Shown here piece by piece: positions 24,786-33,693 of a DNA stretch of 44,816 nucleotides. The stretch covers positions 1 to 44,816 of the forward strand of contig CAYVQF010000051.1 of assembly GCA_964454015.1 (NCBI GenBank). The letters run 5' to 3'. A program made the position numbers and the translations under genes. This DNA is from CAYVQF01 sp964454015 (lineage in GTDB: Bacteria > Myxococcota_A > Bradymonadia > UBA4248). The notes under the pieces were generated by a model. It saw only the letters and a list, made by a program, of their open reading frames with translations, was not told the DNA's origin and ran no database searches. Positions within the stretch are counted from its first letter, which is position 1, and every line of letters begins with the position of its first letter.

Positions 24786-25259
24786 ATGAGCCACGACAAT
24801 AGCAACTGGGCCGACAAAGGCTGGGAGCCGACGCCAGAAGCCTCGGACAAGAGACGCCCCCGACCACTCTCTAGGCGACAGGGCCACATCCTCATCGGCA
24901 TCGGCTTGCTCTGCCTCAGCGCCTTGCTCACCCTGGCTAGCCTATCGGGTGGCTGGATCAACCTTAAGACCCAGACGCAGTGGGAGTATCGCCACTTGGC
25001 CATCGATGCCGAGGCGACCATGGACATCCCCATCGGCAAAGAGAAGCTCAAGGATTTCCTCCCGCAAAGCGTTCAGGGCGTGCCCTTGAAGGAGCTGCAG
25101 CGGCTCGGGCGTGAGGGTTGGGAATTGGTCGCCGCCTTCAGTGAAGTCGAAACGGTTCATCCCAATTTTGGGAAGGAGGACTACGTCACGGGCCTGCAAC
25201 CCAACGTGAGAGCGAGTCGCATGATCTGTATCCTGAAGCGCCCCATCGGAGAGCCCTAG
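24786..25259 (+). CDS. Membrane-anchored DUF4177-like protein
   Basis: A 157-residue protein. A basic N-terminal tail (RRPRPLSRRQ) precedes one transmembrane helix (about 34-56, ILIGIGLLCLSALLTLASL). The C-terminal domain has the DUF4177 pattern: WEYRHLAID, then LKELQRLGREGWELVAAFSE, ending ICILKRPI. The domain's function is unknown; it is a small alpha/beta fold found in many bacteria. AAGGAG lies 8 bases before the ATG. It stands alone between the winged-helix ferredoxin gene and the Hdr operon. Confidence 0.7.
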   Translation: MSHDNSNWADKGWEPTPEASDKRRPRPLSRRQGHILIGIGLLCLSALLTLASLSGGWINLKTQTQWEYRHLAIDAEATMDIPIGKEKLKDFLPQSVQGVPLKELQRLGREGWELVAAFSEVETVHPNFGKEDYVTGLQPNVRASRMICILKRPIGEP

Positions 25260-25776
25260 TGCCCTGGCAGAGAAAACGCCCAACGCGGCTTCGTAGCGCT
25301 CATTGACGAGAATGCTTTGCGGTCAGCTAAAAAAGCGTTACCTTATATTCGTTGGGGCGAAGATCTGAGCCAAGGCGCTCGTCTTCACCGACATCGTCGC
25401 GGCCGGACCTCGTCCTGCGCGTTACCTGCAGCGCCTTTCGCGTCGCCACAGTGTTGACCCTGTTGCCAAAGGTCGGCATCCTGCCTCGGTCGCGCATGAG
25501 TGGTCGCAAGCCGGGGAGTCGTCGGGATCGCGTGAGGCCTGAGACGGAGAGCCGCCCTTGTCTTCGCTCACCGCGTTGGTGTTTGCGAACCTGGAGTTGA
25601 CGGCGAGCCCATGCCTGGACAACGACAAAGCCTCCCTTTGATGCTCCTAGAGAGCGCCGGCTGCCATGCACCCAGATTGGAAGCACGACCCGACGTGCCC
25701 AAAGCGTGGCCAGGCGCTCTCACCGCGGTGGGCTTACGGGACGCATGGCATTGGACCCCAGCCATCGGAGTCACCA
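25260..25776 (+). other. Leader region upstream of the hdr-flx operon
   Basis: About 515 bp with no supported gene. An AT-rich patch at 25325-25350 (AAAAAAGCGTTACCTTATAT) stands out and may be the operon promoter. If so the mRNA leader would be some 400 nt long. I recognise no riboswitch. Confidence 0.35.
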
Positions 25777-26349
25777 ATGGCACGAGATAAGCATCCCCCC
25801 GAGACGCTCAGGGATCACTTGAAAGCCGAGACGGGTATCGACGTCCGCACCTGCTACCAGTGTGGCAAGTGCTCAGCCGGCTGTCCCATGGCCGAAGAGA
25901 TGTCCTTGCGCACCCATGAGATCGTCCGCCTCTTTGGCGACAACCGTCTTGAAAGACTGTTGCAAGACGATTCGATATGGCTGTGTTTGTCCTGTGAGAC
26001 CTGCTCTGGTCGCTGCCCCAACGCCTGTGAACCGGCCCAGGTCATCGACCACTTGCGAGAGATCGCTGGCCAACAGCGTGGCGCCCTCGGGCCGCGCAAG
26101 GTTCGGGCTTTCCATCAGGCTTTTTTGAAGCAGATCTACGCGCACGGCCGGGTCTTCGAGCTGGGCTTGGTGATGGGGTACAAGCTGCGCACGGGGGCGT
26201 TCTTCTCAGACATCACCGTCGCGCCGGGCATTTTCACGCGAGGGAAGCTGTCCTTGCGCCCGCACCGCATCGAGGCTATCGCCGAAGTGCGCCAGATTTT
26301 CGAGCGCTGCGGCGTCTGGGACTCGCCTCCAGGGGAGGATGAAGCATGA
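25777..26349 (+). CDS. hdrC: Heterodisulfide reductase subunit C
   Basis: A 190-residue Fe-S protein. Two [4Fe-4S] motifs are present: CYQCGKCSAGCP (Cys26/29/32/36) and CLSCETCSGRCP (Cys70/73/76/80). The helical C-terminus has the HdrC layout (KVRAFHQAFLKQIYAHGRVF). It relays electrons from HdrA to the HdrB active site in a cytoplasmic complex. Start 25777 has GGAG at 7 bases. It is the first gene of a seven-gene set; its last codons overlap the hdrB start (ATGA). No membrane HdrE partner exists here, so this is the soluble HdrABC type. Confidence 0.92.
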   Translation: MARDKHPPETLRDHLKAETGIDVRTCYQCGKCSAGCPMAEEMSLRTHEIVRLFGDNRLERLLQDDSIWLCLSCETCSGRCPNACEPAQVIDHLREIAGQQRGALGPRKVRAFHQAFLKQIYAHGRVFELGLVMGYKLRTGAFFSDITVAPGIFTRGKLSLRPHRIEAIAEVRQIFERCGVWDSPPGEDEA

Positions 26350-27269
26350 AGCGCGTTGGCTTTTATCCTGGGTGCACCTTCCGCTCCACCGCCAAGGAGT
26401 ACGACATGAGTCTGCTCCCGGTCTTGGAGCGCTTGGGGATCGAGGTGGTGGAGCTGCCCGACTGGTCGTGCTGTGGCGCGACCTCGGCCCATGTGACCCA
26501 GGAGCTGTTGAGCGTGGCCCTACCGGCGCGCAACCTGGCGATCGCCGAGGCGCAGGGTTTCGACACCATCCTGGCGCCCTGCGCGGCCTGTTTCAGCCGC
26601 TTGGCCGTGGCGCAGCGCAAGATGGCCGAGCGCCCTGCCTTGGCCCAGCGGGTCCAAGAGATCCTCGATCGCCCTTTCGGCAACTCAGTCAAGGTCATCA
26701 ACATCACGGACTTTCTCATCTCACACCTCACAGAGATCGGGGCATCGGTCACCACGCCACTCCAAGGGATGAAGCTGGCCTGTTACTACGGCTGCCTCCT
26801 GGTGCGCCCGCACGGCGTCGCCCACAGCGATGACCCTGAGGTCCCCACCTCGATGGAGCGGATCGTGGCCGCCACCAAAGCGACGCCCGTCAAATGGAAC
26901 ATGGCCCTGGAGTGTTGTGGCGGCGGCATGTCTTTCGCCCGCACGGGCTCAGTGATTCGCTTGGGGCGCGCCATCGTCGACGATGCGCGCGCGGCGGGCG
27001 CCCAGGCGCTGGTAGTCGGCTGTCCCATGTGTCACAACAACCTCGATCTGCGCCAGAAGGCCATGGAGAAAGGCCGCGAGACGAAGCCACCCATACCGAT
27101 CCTGTTCATTTCCCAGGTGGTGGGGCTGGCCATGGGCATGGCACCGAAGTCATTGGGGGCCAATCTCCATTTCGTCTCCACCCGTGACTTCATGGAGACC
27201 CTCGCGCGCCTGGACCGCGCCCTGCCAGAGACGGCGACGCACAAGGCGACAAACAAAGAGGTAGGCTGA
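26346..27269 (+). CDS. hdrB: Heterodisulfide reductase subunit B
   Basis: A 307-residue protein with two CCG domains, which in the characterised enzyme hold two non-cubane [4Fe-4S] clusters that cleave the disulfide substrate. Cysteines: domain 1 has Cys10, Cys42-43 (WSCCGA), Cys79 and Cys82; domain 2 has Cys145, Cys189-190 (LECCGGG), Cys225 and Cys228 (GCPMCHNN). All positions needed are there. The physiological disulfide in a bacterium without coenzyme M/B is unknown. The start overlaps hdrC by 4 bases and the end overlaps hdrA (TGATG), so the three subunits are translationally coupled. Confidence 0.93.
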   Translation: MKRVGFYPGCTFRSTAKEYDMSLLPVLERLGIEVVELPDWSCCGATSAHVTQELLSVALPARNLAIAEAQGFDTILAPCAACFSRLAVAQRKMAERPALAQRVQEILDRPFGNSVKVINITDFLISHLTEIGASVTTPLQGMKLACYYGCLLVRPHGVAHSDDPEVPTSMERIVAATKATPVKWNMALECCGGGMSFARTGSVIRLGRAIVDDARAAGAQALVVGCPMCHNNLDLRQKAMEKGRETKPPIPILFISQVVGLAMGMAPKSLGANLHFVSTRDFMETLARLDRALPETATHKATNKEVG

Positions 27270-29287
27270 TGGGTGGTGTAGGCGTCTTTGTCTGTCACTG
27301 TGGCGAAAACATCGGCAAGAGCGTGGACTGCGTCCGGGTGGCTGAGGCCTTGCGCCAACATCCTGGGGTGTCCCACGCCGTCGACTACAAGTACATGTGC
27401 TCGGAACCGGGACAGGCCCTCATGCGCCAGGCCATCCAGGAGAAGGGCTTGGACGCCGTCGTGGTCGCGGCTTGCTCACCCCACATGCACGAGAAGACCT
27501 TCAGGAAGGCCATGGCGGCCGCGGGGATGAACCCCTTTTTGTGCGAAATGGCCAACATCCGCGAGCACTGCTCCTGGATTCACGACGACCGCGAGGAGGC
27601 CACCCAGAAAGCCATCGCCTTGACCACCTCGACGGTGGAGCGGGTCCGCCACAACCGCGCCTTGGAGACCATCCGCATCCCCATCGAACGCCGCGCCTTG
27701 GTCATTGGCGGCGGCGTCGCTGGCATCCAGGCCGCCCTCGACATCGCCGAAGCGGGCTACGAGGTGCTCTTGGTCGAGCGTCAGCCCTCCATTGGCGGGC
27801 ACATGAGCGCCCTCTCGGAGACCTTCCCGACCTTGGACTGTTCCCAGTGCATCCTCACGCCCCGCATGGTCGAGGTGGCCCAGCACCCCAAGATCCGCCT
27901 GCTGGCCTACGCCGAAGTCGAGGAGCTCAGCGGCTACGTCGGCAACTTCGTCGCCACCATCCGCCGCAAGGCCCGCAGCGTCATTGCGGAGCGCTGCAAT
28001 GGCTGTGGCGCCTGCCTCGAACGCTGCCCCGTCAAGAAGATCCCCAACGAATTCGAACAGGGCATGGGCAAGCGCAGCGCCATCTACGTGCCCTTTCCCC
28101 AAGCCGTCCCCAACATCCCCACCATCGACCGCGAGGGCTGCCTCCGCTTCAAAGCGCGCGCCCGGGGCAGCACCAAAGAGCCCTGCGGCAAATGCGTTGA
28201 AGCCTGCGGGCGCGACGCCATCGATTTCGATCAGAGTGATGAGATCATCACCGAGAAAATCGGCGCCGTCGTCGTCGCCACGGGCTACGAGCTCTACCGC
28301 ATCGCCCAAGACCAGCCCCCAGAGAGCCCCCAGCTCCAAGGCTACGGCGAATACGGCTACGGCGAGGTCCCCGACGTCATCGACGGCCTCCACTTCGAAC
28401 GCTTGGCTTCGGCGTCGGGGCCCACGGGCGGCAAGATCCTGCGTCCCTCCGACGGCAGAGAGCCCAAAACGGTCGCCTTCCTCCAGTGCATCGGCTCTCG
28501 GGACCCCGCCAAGGGCATGGCCTACTGCTCGAAGATCTGCTGCATGTACGTGGCCAAGCACGCCACCCTCTATGCCCACAAGGTCCACGACGGCCAGCCC
28601 GTGGTCTTCTACATGGACGTCCGGGCCGGTGGCAAAGGCTACGAGGAGTTCGTGCGCCGCACCATCGTCGAGGATCGGGCCCAGTACATCCGCGGCCGAG
28701 TCTCGCGCCTCTACCGCGCTGGGGACAAGGTCAGGCTCCACGCCTTCGACACCCTCAGCGCTGAGCCCGTGATTTTGGACGCAGACATGGTGGTCTTGGC
28801 CACGGCGGTACGCCCCCGCAGTGACGCCCGGGCCCTGGCCCAACGGCTGCAAATCAGCACCGACGAGAACGGCTTCTTCCGCGAAGCCCACCCCAAGCTC
28901 CGTCCCGTGGAGACCAACACCGCCGGGGTCTTCCTCGCCGGCGCCTGTCAGGCACCGCGTGACATCCCGGACTCGGTGGCCATGGCGAGCGCCGTCGCGG
29001 GCAAGGTGGTCGGCCTCTTCGCCAAAGAGATGCTCGAGCGCGAGCCCATCGTCGCCATGGTCCAAGCCCAGCTCTGCATCGGCTGCTTCAATTGTGAGCG
29101 CGCCTGCCCCTATGGCGCCATCGAGCACGTCACCCTGGATGATCACGGCGCGACCCGCGAGGTCGCCCGCGTCAACCCGGGCAAGTGTATGGGCTGCGGG
29201 ACCTGCCAGGCCATCTGCCGCTCCAAGTGTGTGGAGCTGGAGGGCTACACGGACGAACAGATTTTTGCTGCCATCATGGGGTTGTAG
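27269..29287 (+). CDS. hdrA: Heterodisulfide reductase subunit A (FAD)
   Basis: A 672-residue flavoprotein, the likely electron-bifurcating subunit. The N-terminal segment has FVCHCGENI; an FAD-binding Rossmann motif (VIGGGVAGIQAALDI, 145-159) follows. HdrA-specific LDCSQC (189-194), a ferredoxin motif at Cys243/246/249/253 and the YCSKICCMY motif come next. Two C-terminal [4Fe-4S] motifs close the chain: Cys603/606/609/613 and Cys640/643/646/650. Electrons from FlxA/FlxD would be split at the FAD between HdrBC and low-potential ferredoxin; this bifurcation is inferred from methanogen HdrA. All conserved cysteines are encoded by ordinary codons, with no in-frame UGA. Confidence 0.93.
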   Translation: MGGVGVFVCHCGENIGKSVDCVRVAEALRQHPGVSHAVDYKYMCSEPGQALMRQAIQEKGLDAVVVAACSPHMHEKTFRKAMAAAGMNPFLCEMANIREHCSWIHDDREEATQKAIALTTSTVERVRHNRALETIRIPIERRALVIGGGVAGIQAALDIAEAGYEVLLVERQPSIGGHMSALSETFPTLDCSQCILTPRMVEVAQHPKIRLLAYAEVEELSGYVGNFVATIRRKARSVIAERCNGCGACLERCPVKKIPNEFEQGMGKRSAIYVPFPQAVPNIPTIDREGCLRFKARARGSTKEPCGKCVEACGRDAIDFDQSDEIITEKIGAVVVATGYELYRIAQDQPPESPQLQGYGEYGYGEVPDVIDGLHFERLASASGPTGGKILRPSDGREPKTVAFLQCIGSRDPAKGMAYCSKICCMYVAKHATLYAHKVHDGQPVVFYMDVRAGGKGYEEFVRRTIVEDRAQYIRGRVSRLYRAGDKVRLHAFDTLSAEPVILDADMVVLATAVRPRSDARALAQRLQISTDENGFFREAHPKLRPVETNTAGVFLAGACQAPRDIPDSVAMASAVAGKVVGLFAKEMLEREPIVAMVQAQLCIGCFNCERACPYGAIEHVTLDDHGATREVARVNPGKCMGCGTCQAICRSKCVELEGYTDEQIFAAIMGL

Positions 29288-29322
29288 ACCCATCCCCAGC
29301 GCGATCCCCGGAGTTGCCAAGC

Positions 29323-29802
29323 ATGTCGCAAGAAAGTCACCCAACCACCCCCGAAGGCGCGCCTCACCCTGAGCCCTTTCAACCCAAGATCGTGGCCTTC
29401 GTGTGCAACTGGTGCACCTACGCCGGCGCCGACTTGGCCGGCACCAGTCGCCTCAAGATGGCCGCCAACACGCGCCTCATTCGTCTGCCCTGTACGGGCC
29501 GCATCGATCCCCTCTTCATCACCAAGGCCTTTGAACAAGGGGCCGACGGGGTCATCGTCAGCGGCTGCCACCCAGCGGACTGCCACTACGCCACGGGCAA
29601 CCTCCACGCGCGCCGCCGCTTCGCCGTGTATCGCGAGCTCATGGCCTTCCTGGGCATCGACCTGCGGCGCCTGGTCTTCTCCTGGGTCTCGGCCTCAGAA
29701 GGGAGGAAGTGGGCGGACCTGGTCAACGAGACGGTCCGCGAGCTCAACGCTTTGGGGCCGCGCAACGCCTATCCGGCCGTGGATCGCGAGGGAGACCAAT
29801 GA
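29323..29802 (+). CDS. flxD: FlxD / MvhD-like [2Fe-2S] electron-transfer subunit
   Basis: A 159-residue protein of the MvhD/FrhD-delta family, with conserved Cys28-x2-Cys31 (FVCNWCTYAGAD), Cys57, and GCHPADCHY (Cys82, Cys87), the residues binding a [2Fe-2S] cluster. It bridges the electron donor module to HdrA. It lies 35 bp after hdrA, with GGAG about 10 bases before the ATG, and its stop overlaps the next start (ATGA). In this operon it substitutes for hydrogenase-linked MvhD, since no hydrogenase gene is present. Confidence 0.88.
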   Translation: MSQESHPTTPEGAPHPEPFQPKIVAFVCNWCTYAGADLAGTSRLKMAANTRLIRLPCTGRIDPLFITKAFEQGADGVIVSGCHPADCHYATGNLHARRRFAVYRELMAFLGIDLRRLVFSWVSASEGRKWADLVNETVRELNALGPRNAYPAVDREGDQ

Positions 29803-30677
29803 AGGAAATCCGTGAAGTGGCCAGCGCCCTGCTCAGTGGCGGCCAAGTCGACTGGGTCCTGGGTTATGAAGAGGATGCCAAGGGTCTGGTCAAGCCGGCC
29901 TTCATCACCGACCCCGCCCAAGCGGCGCGCCTCATCTTCGACCCGCGCTGCGTTCACAACCTGGCGGTTTACCTCCTCCCCGGCCGCAGGCACGTCCGCG
30001 CCTTGGGCCGAGGGGCGTTGGTGGTCAAAGCCTGCGATGCGCGGGCCGTCGCCGGTCTGCTGCGCGAACACCAGCTCCAGCGAGACGAGCTCGTCCTCAT
30101 CGGCGTCCGCTGTGGCGGCGTCCGGCAGGACCCGGGCCCGGACGCGGTCTTGAACGAAGAGAGCGTCGCGGCCCGCTGCGCGCTCTGCCCAGAGCGCACC
30201 CCCCAGCGCGTGGACCACCTCGTCGGCCCCGAGCTACCACCTCCGCCGGCGGGCAACAGGGACCTCCTGCGGGAGATCGCCGAGCTCGAAGCCCTCACCT
30301 CGGAAGCGCGTTTCGCCTTCTGGTCCAAGCATTTCTCCCGCTGCGTCCGCTGTCACGCCTGCCGCCAGGTCTGCCCCCTGTGTAACTGCACGCGCTGCAT
30401 CGCCGACAAGAGCCAACCGCAGTTCATCGAGGCCGCCCCTCACCTGCGGGGCAACCTGGCGTGGAACATCACCCGCGCCTTGCACCTGGCAGGTCGCTGC
30501 GTCGGCTGCGGCGAGTGCGAGCGTGCCTGCCCGGTGGACATCCCCCTGGCTTTGATCAACGCCAAGTTGAGCCACTTCATGCATGAACGCTATGCGCATG
30601 AAGCCTCGGAAGACCCCGAACAGCCTTCGCCCATCGGCGACTTCCGCAGCGACGACGATCAGGAGTTCATCCGATGA
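29799..30677 (+). CDS. flxC: FlxC-like [4Fe-4S] subunit
   Basis: A 292-residue protein. The N-terminal half is of the F420-hydrogenase-beta/hydrogenase-beta type (VVKACDARAVAGLLRE, IGVRCGG). Two [4Fe-4S] motifs follow: CVRCHACRQVC (182-192, continuing CPLCNCTRC) and CVGCGECERAC (234-244). This matches FlxC of the FlxABCD flavin oxidoreductase associated with HdrABC in sulfate reducers such as Desulfovibrio vulgaris. The assignment between FlxB and FlxC names rests on order and size and could be swapped. Overlaps flxD by 4 bases and the next gene by 4 bases. Confidence 0.78.
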   Translation: MKEIREVASALLSGGQVDWVLGYEEDAKGLVKPAFITDPAQAARLIFDPRCVHNLAVYLLPGRRHVRALGRGALVVKACDARAVAGLLREHQLQRDELVLIGVRCGGVRQDPGPDAVLNEESVAARCALCPERTPQRVDHLVGPELPPPPAGNRDLLREIAELEALTSEARFAFWSKHFSRCVRCHACRQVCPLCNCTRCIADKSQPQFIEAAPHLRGNLAWNITRALHLAGRCVGCGECERACPVDIPLALINAKLSHFMHERYAHEASEDPEQPSPIGDFRSDDDQEFIR

Positions 30678-31834
30678 GCGAACACGCCCCATCGTCCCCC
30701 GAGAAGGACACCCCAGCCCCCCTCTGGATCAGTGACGATGACCTCCGCGGCCTGGTCGATGACTGCCTGCGGGCCCAGCGCCAAGTCATCGCTCCCATGC
30801 TGGAAAAGGGCGCCGCCAGAGCCCGCCCGCTCTATGCGCCGCTGGCCACGGCTGAAGCGCTGCGGTTGCAAGTGGACGACCCTCTGCCCAGCCAATCCCT
30901 GCGCCGTCACTTTCAGCCTCCGAGCCAAGCCCTCTTCCGCTGGACCTTCGAGAAGCCTGCCCCGACGGAGGATCAGCCGCCCGAGAACCCCCTCGGGAAG
31001 GTCGCCCTGCAGCCCGCCACTCCGGCCTTCCCGCCGACGGTGATCCTGGGCGCCCGCCCCTGCGACGCCGCGGCCCTGGAGATCGTCGACCAGGTCATGC
31101 GCGAAGACCGCCGTGACGAGAGCTGGTTCTCTCGCCGCGCGGCGACGGTGATCCTGACCCGAGGCTGCACCTGGTCCGACGCGTCCTGCTTCTGTACTTC
31201 CCTCGGCCTGGGCCCCGACGCCCCCCAGGGCTCGGATCTCCTCCTGCTGCCCGCCCAAGGGGGCCACGTGGTCCGGGTGCTCACCGCCAAAGGCCAAGCC
31301 TTCGTCGCGGACCACGCCCCGCGTTTCGCCGCCCCGCTCCCAGACCATCGCCGCCGCGAAGCCGAGGCAGCCCTCGCAGCGCTCCGGCAAGACCTGGAAA
31401 ACAAGCCCCTCAGCGACGCTGTCGACCACCTGCGCCAGGGCCTGGGCGGCGCCTTCTCCGCCGCGATCTGGGACGAAGTCGCCCTGCGCTGTCATGGCTG
31501 CGGCGTCTGTGCGGCCCTGTGCCCTACCTGCTATTGTTTTGACATCGTCGAAGAGCCCCACGGCCCCAAGGAGGGCGTGCGCCGCATGAAGTGGGACACC
31601 TGCCAAGATCCCATCTTCACCCTCCATGGCTCGGGGCACAACCCGCGCCCCAACCAGTCCTCCCGCTACCGGCAGCGCGTTCTCCACAAGTTCTCCGTCT
31701 ACCCCAACCGCTTCGGTCAGGTGCTCTGCACCGGCTGTGGACGTTGCGTTCGCGCCTGCCCTGCGGGGATGGATCTGGCCGAGATCCTCCTCCAAGTCGA
31801 TGGCGCCCTTGACCATGCTGCCAAGAAATCCTGA
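30674..31834 (+). CDS. flxB: FlxB-like (AsrA/hydrogenase-beta type) Fe-S subunit
   Basis: A 386-residue protein resembling the beta subunits of sulfhydrogenase/anaerobic sulfite reductase (AsrA). It has a GARPCDAAALE motif (126-136), TRGCTWSDASCFC (162-174) and two [4Fe-4S] motifs, CHGCGVCAALC (273-283, continuing PTCYCFD) and CTGCGRCVRAC (352-362). It passes electrons between FlxA and the rest of the complex. The 4-base overlap with the previous gene supports an obligate stoichiometric complex. Confidence 0.82.
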   Translation: MSEHAPSSPEKDTPAPLWISDDDLRGLVDDCLRAQRQVIAPMLEKGAARARPLYAPLATAEALRLQVDDPLPSQSLRRHFQPPSQALFRWTFEKPAPTEDQPPENPLGKVALQPATPAFPPTVILGARPCDAAALEIVDQVMREDRRDESWFSRRAATVILTRGCTWSDASCFCTSLGLGPDAPQGSDLLLLPAQGGHVVRVLTAKGQAFVADHAPRFAAPLPDHRRREAEAALAALRQDLENKPLSDAVDHLRQGLGGAFSAAIWDEVALRCHGCGVCAALCPTCYCFDIVEEPHGPKEGVRRMKWDTCQDPIFTLHGSGHNPRPNQSSRYRQRVLHKFSVYPNRFGQVLCTGCGRCVRACPAGMDLAEILLQVDGALDHAAKKS

Positions 31835-31877
31835 GACGCCACGCGTTCCGCCCTGGCCATCGTCAGAGGATGCTTCG

Positions 31878-32711
31878 ATGAATCTCTACCTCCCCACTGT
31901 GACCACCATCACCGCCATCGTCGACGAAAGCCACGACGTCCGCACCCTGCGCCTGGTCTTTCAAGATCCCGCCGTGGCGGAGTCCTTCCACTTCAAGGCG
32001 GGCAACTTTGGCCACTTCTCCGCTTTTGGCGCCGGCGAGAGCGTCTTCTGCATCGCCTCCCCCCCCACTCGCCGTGGCTACATCGAGTGCAGCTTCAAAG
32101 CCGTGGGCAAAGTGACCCACGCCCTGCGCAAACTCTGTATCGGCGACCCCGTCGGCTTCCGCGGCCCCTTCGGCAACGCCTTCCCCCTCGACCAGATGGA
32201 GGGCGCCAACCTCCTCTTCATCGCCGGTGGCATCGGCATGGCCCCGGTGCGCTGCGCCATCCTCAACGCCTTGGATCTCCGCGATCGCTATCGCGACATC
32301 ACGGTCATCTACGGCGCACGCACCGTGGAGGACTTGGTCTTCAAGAAGGATCTCGCCGCCTGGGCCCAGGGCGAAGGACAGGTCAAGCTCCTCCAAACGG
32401 TCGATCCCGGCGGCGAAGGCGACGGCTGGCAGGGACACATCGGCTATGTCCCCAGCATTCTTAAAGAAGCCGCACCCGACCCCAACAACACCCATGTGAT
32501 CATCTGCGGCCCGCCCGTGATGATCCTCTACGCCTTACCCGTCCTCACCGAACTTGGCTTCGACGAAGAGAAAGTCTGGACCACCCTCGAGAACCGCATG
32601 AAATGCGGCATCGGCAAGTGCGCCCGCTGTAACGTCGGGGCGGCCTACGTGTGTGTAGACGGTCCGGTCTTCTCCGCCGCCCAGCTCCGAGGGCTGCCGG
32701 CAGACTTCTAA
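31878..32711 (+). CDS. flxA: FlxA-like FAD/NAD(P)-binding oxidoreductase
   Basis: A 277-residue ferredoxin-NADP reductase-fold protein. It has an FAD domain (1-105), an NAD(P) domain with GGIGMAP (117-123) and CGPP (210-213), and a C-terminal [2Fe-2S] motif at Cys243, Cys248, Cys251 and Cys259 (CGIGKCARC). It is related to AsrB, HydG and dihydroorotate dehydrogenase electron-transfer subunits. It should take electrons from NADH or NADPH into the complex, so the operon would be an NAD(P)H:disulfide (and possibly ferredoxin) oxidoreductase. AGAGGA precedes the ATG at 31878. It is the last gene of the set, ending 7 bp from a convergent gene. Confidence 0.86.
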   Translation: MNLYLPTVTTITAIVDESHDVRTLRLVFQDPAVAESFHFKAGNFGHFSAFGAGESVFCIASPPTRRGYIECSFKAVGKVTHALRKLCIGDPVGFRGPFGNAFPLDQMEGANLLFIAGGIGMAPVRCAILNALDLRDRYRDITVIYGARTVEDLVFKKDLAAWAQGEGQVKLLQTVDPGGEGDGWQGHIGYVPSILKEAAPDPNNTHVIICGPPVMILYALPVLTELGFDEEKVWTTLENRMKCGIGKCARCNVGAAYVCVDGPVFSAAQLRGLPADF

Positions 32712-32718
32712 ACCCGCC

Positions 32719-32964
32719 CTACATCATCCGCCCCAGGTAGGTGTACCACTGCGCCGTCCCGCACAAGGCGCGCCCGGCCTCATCCAACAACGCCGGATCA
32801 GACCTCTCCAGGTAGGCCGCACACAGAACGCCCACAGGATGGCCCTGCAACACCGCTGGCAGCGCCGCGAAAGCACGTCCATCTCCGTGGGCCACAGCGA
32901 AAAATGCCCGCGCCAGGCAGCGCCAGTCCTCTTGTGACAAGCCAATTTCATCCCAGATGGCCAT
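32719..32964 (-). CDS. Small hypothetical protein
   Basis: An 81-residue protein (begins MAIWDEIGLSQEDWRCLARA) that is probably all-helical and cytoplasmic. I do not recognise it. A good ribosome-binding site (GGAGGGGAG) lies about 6 bases before the ATG at 32964, and an upstream in-frame start lacks one. It converges with flxA (7-bp gap) and follows the acetyltransferase gene on its strand by about 46 bp, suggesting co-transcription. Confidence 0.6.
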   Translation of the reverse strand: MAIWDEIGLSQEDWRCLARAFFAVAHGDGRAFAALPAVLQGHPVGVLCAAYLERSDPALLDEAGRALCGTAQWYTYLGRMM

Positions 32965-33010
32965 CTGCTCTCCCCTCCACCGCGCCCGCAACGCACCCTA
33001 AGCTCACAGC

Positions 33011-33607
33011 TCAAGCCTCCAGGGCCGCGCAGGCAAAGGCATAGACGCTCACCCCCTGCTCCGTGCCTTGAAAGATCATCTTCTTGTCTTCCACGTGCCC
33101 AAAGCCAGCGCGCGCCATGGTGTGCCGCGCCGCCTCATTGTCCGCCGCCGTGACCCCGATGATCTGCGCCAGCCCAAAGCTCGCCATCACCCAGCGCGAC
33201 GCCGCCACGACAGCCTCCGTGGCCAGCCCTCGGCCCTGAAGAGCCTCGGCCATGGCGAAGCCGATCTCGACGGCCTCCCCCAGGGGGCTGAACCCCACGT
33301 GGCCCACCAGGCTCCCGCTGCCCCGGTGCTCCACGGCGAGGACGTAGGGACCGCGCCGGGGATCCCCCGGCTCGGTGTAAGCACTGATGAGGGCCTGCAA
33401 GACCTTCTGGGCGTGCCCAGCGTCGCGGTAGACCTGGCTGACCAGCCAGCGCCGCGCCGCGTCTTCCTGGCTCAAGGCCAAGATGCGTGGCCCGTCCTCC
33501 ACCACGAAGTGGCGCAAGCGCAGCGAAGGGGTCACGATGGGAAGCGATGGGTCAGGCACGGGGAAAATCTCAGATGGTCGCCCAGGCGTTGGTGCCCAGG
33601 CACGCAT
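33011..33607 (-). CDS. GNAT acetyltransferase (RimJ/RimL-like)
   Basis: A 198-residue GNAT-fold N-acetyltransferase. The motifs are LRLRHFVVEDGPRI near the start, GHVGFSPLGEAVEIGFAMA, the acetyl-CoA loop QGRGLATEAV, and IIGVTAADNEAARHTMARAG followed by GFGHVED, typical of ribosomal-protein-type acetyltransferases with a small-molecule or N-terminal acceptor. The acceptor is unknown. The start is uncertain: the ATG at 33607 has no ribosome-binding site, and a downstream GTG (VPDPSLP) is an alternative. It lies on the same strand as the small gene at 32719. Confidence 0.82.
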   Translation of the reverse strand: MRAWAPTPGRPSEIFPVPDPSLPIVTPSLRLRHFVVEDGPRILALSQEDAARRWLVSQVYRDAGHAQKVLQALISAYTEPGDPRRGPYVLAVEHRGSGSLVGHVGFSPLGEAVEIGFAMAEALQGRGLATEAVVAASRWVMASFGLAQIIGVTAADNEAARHTMARAGFGHVEDKKMIFQGTEQGVSVYAFACAALEA

Positions 33608-33693
33608 TCATAACGCCAAACGCTCGCCTGGGCGAGTGTTCCCAGGCGCAGATCCCGCCCGCCCCCGTGACCCGCGCCCTGGACACCCCCAAC

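Noticed and set aside
27476..29344. A 622-codon minus-strand open frame opposite hdrA
   Set aside because: It is the antisense shadow of a strongly GC3-biased gene; composition is Ala/Gly/Val/Asp-rich with no recognisable domain.
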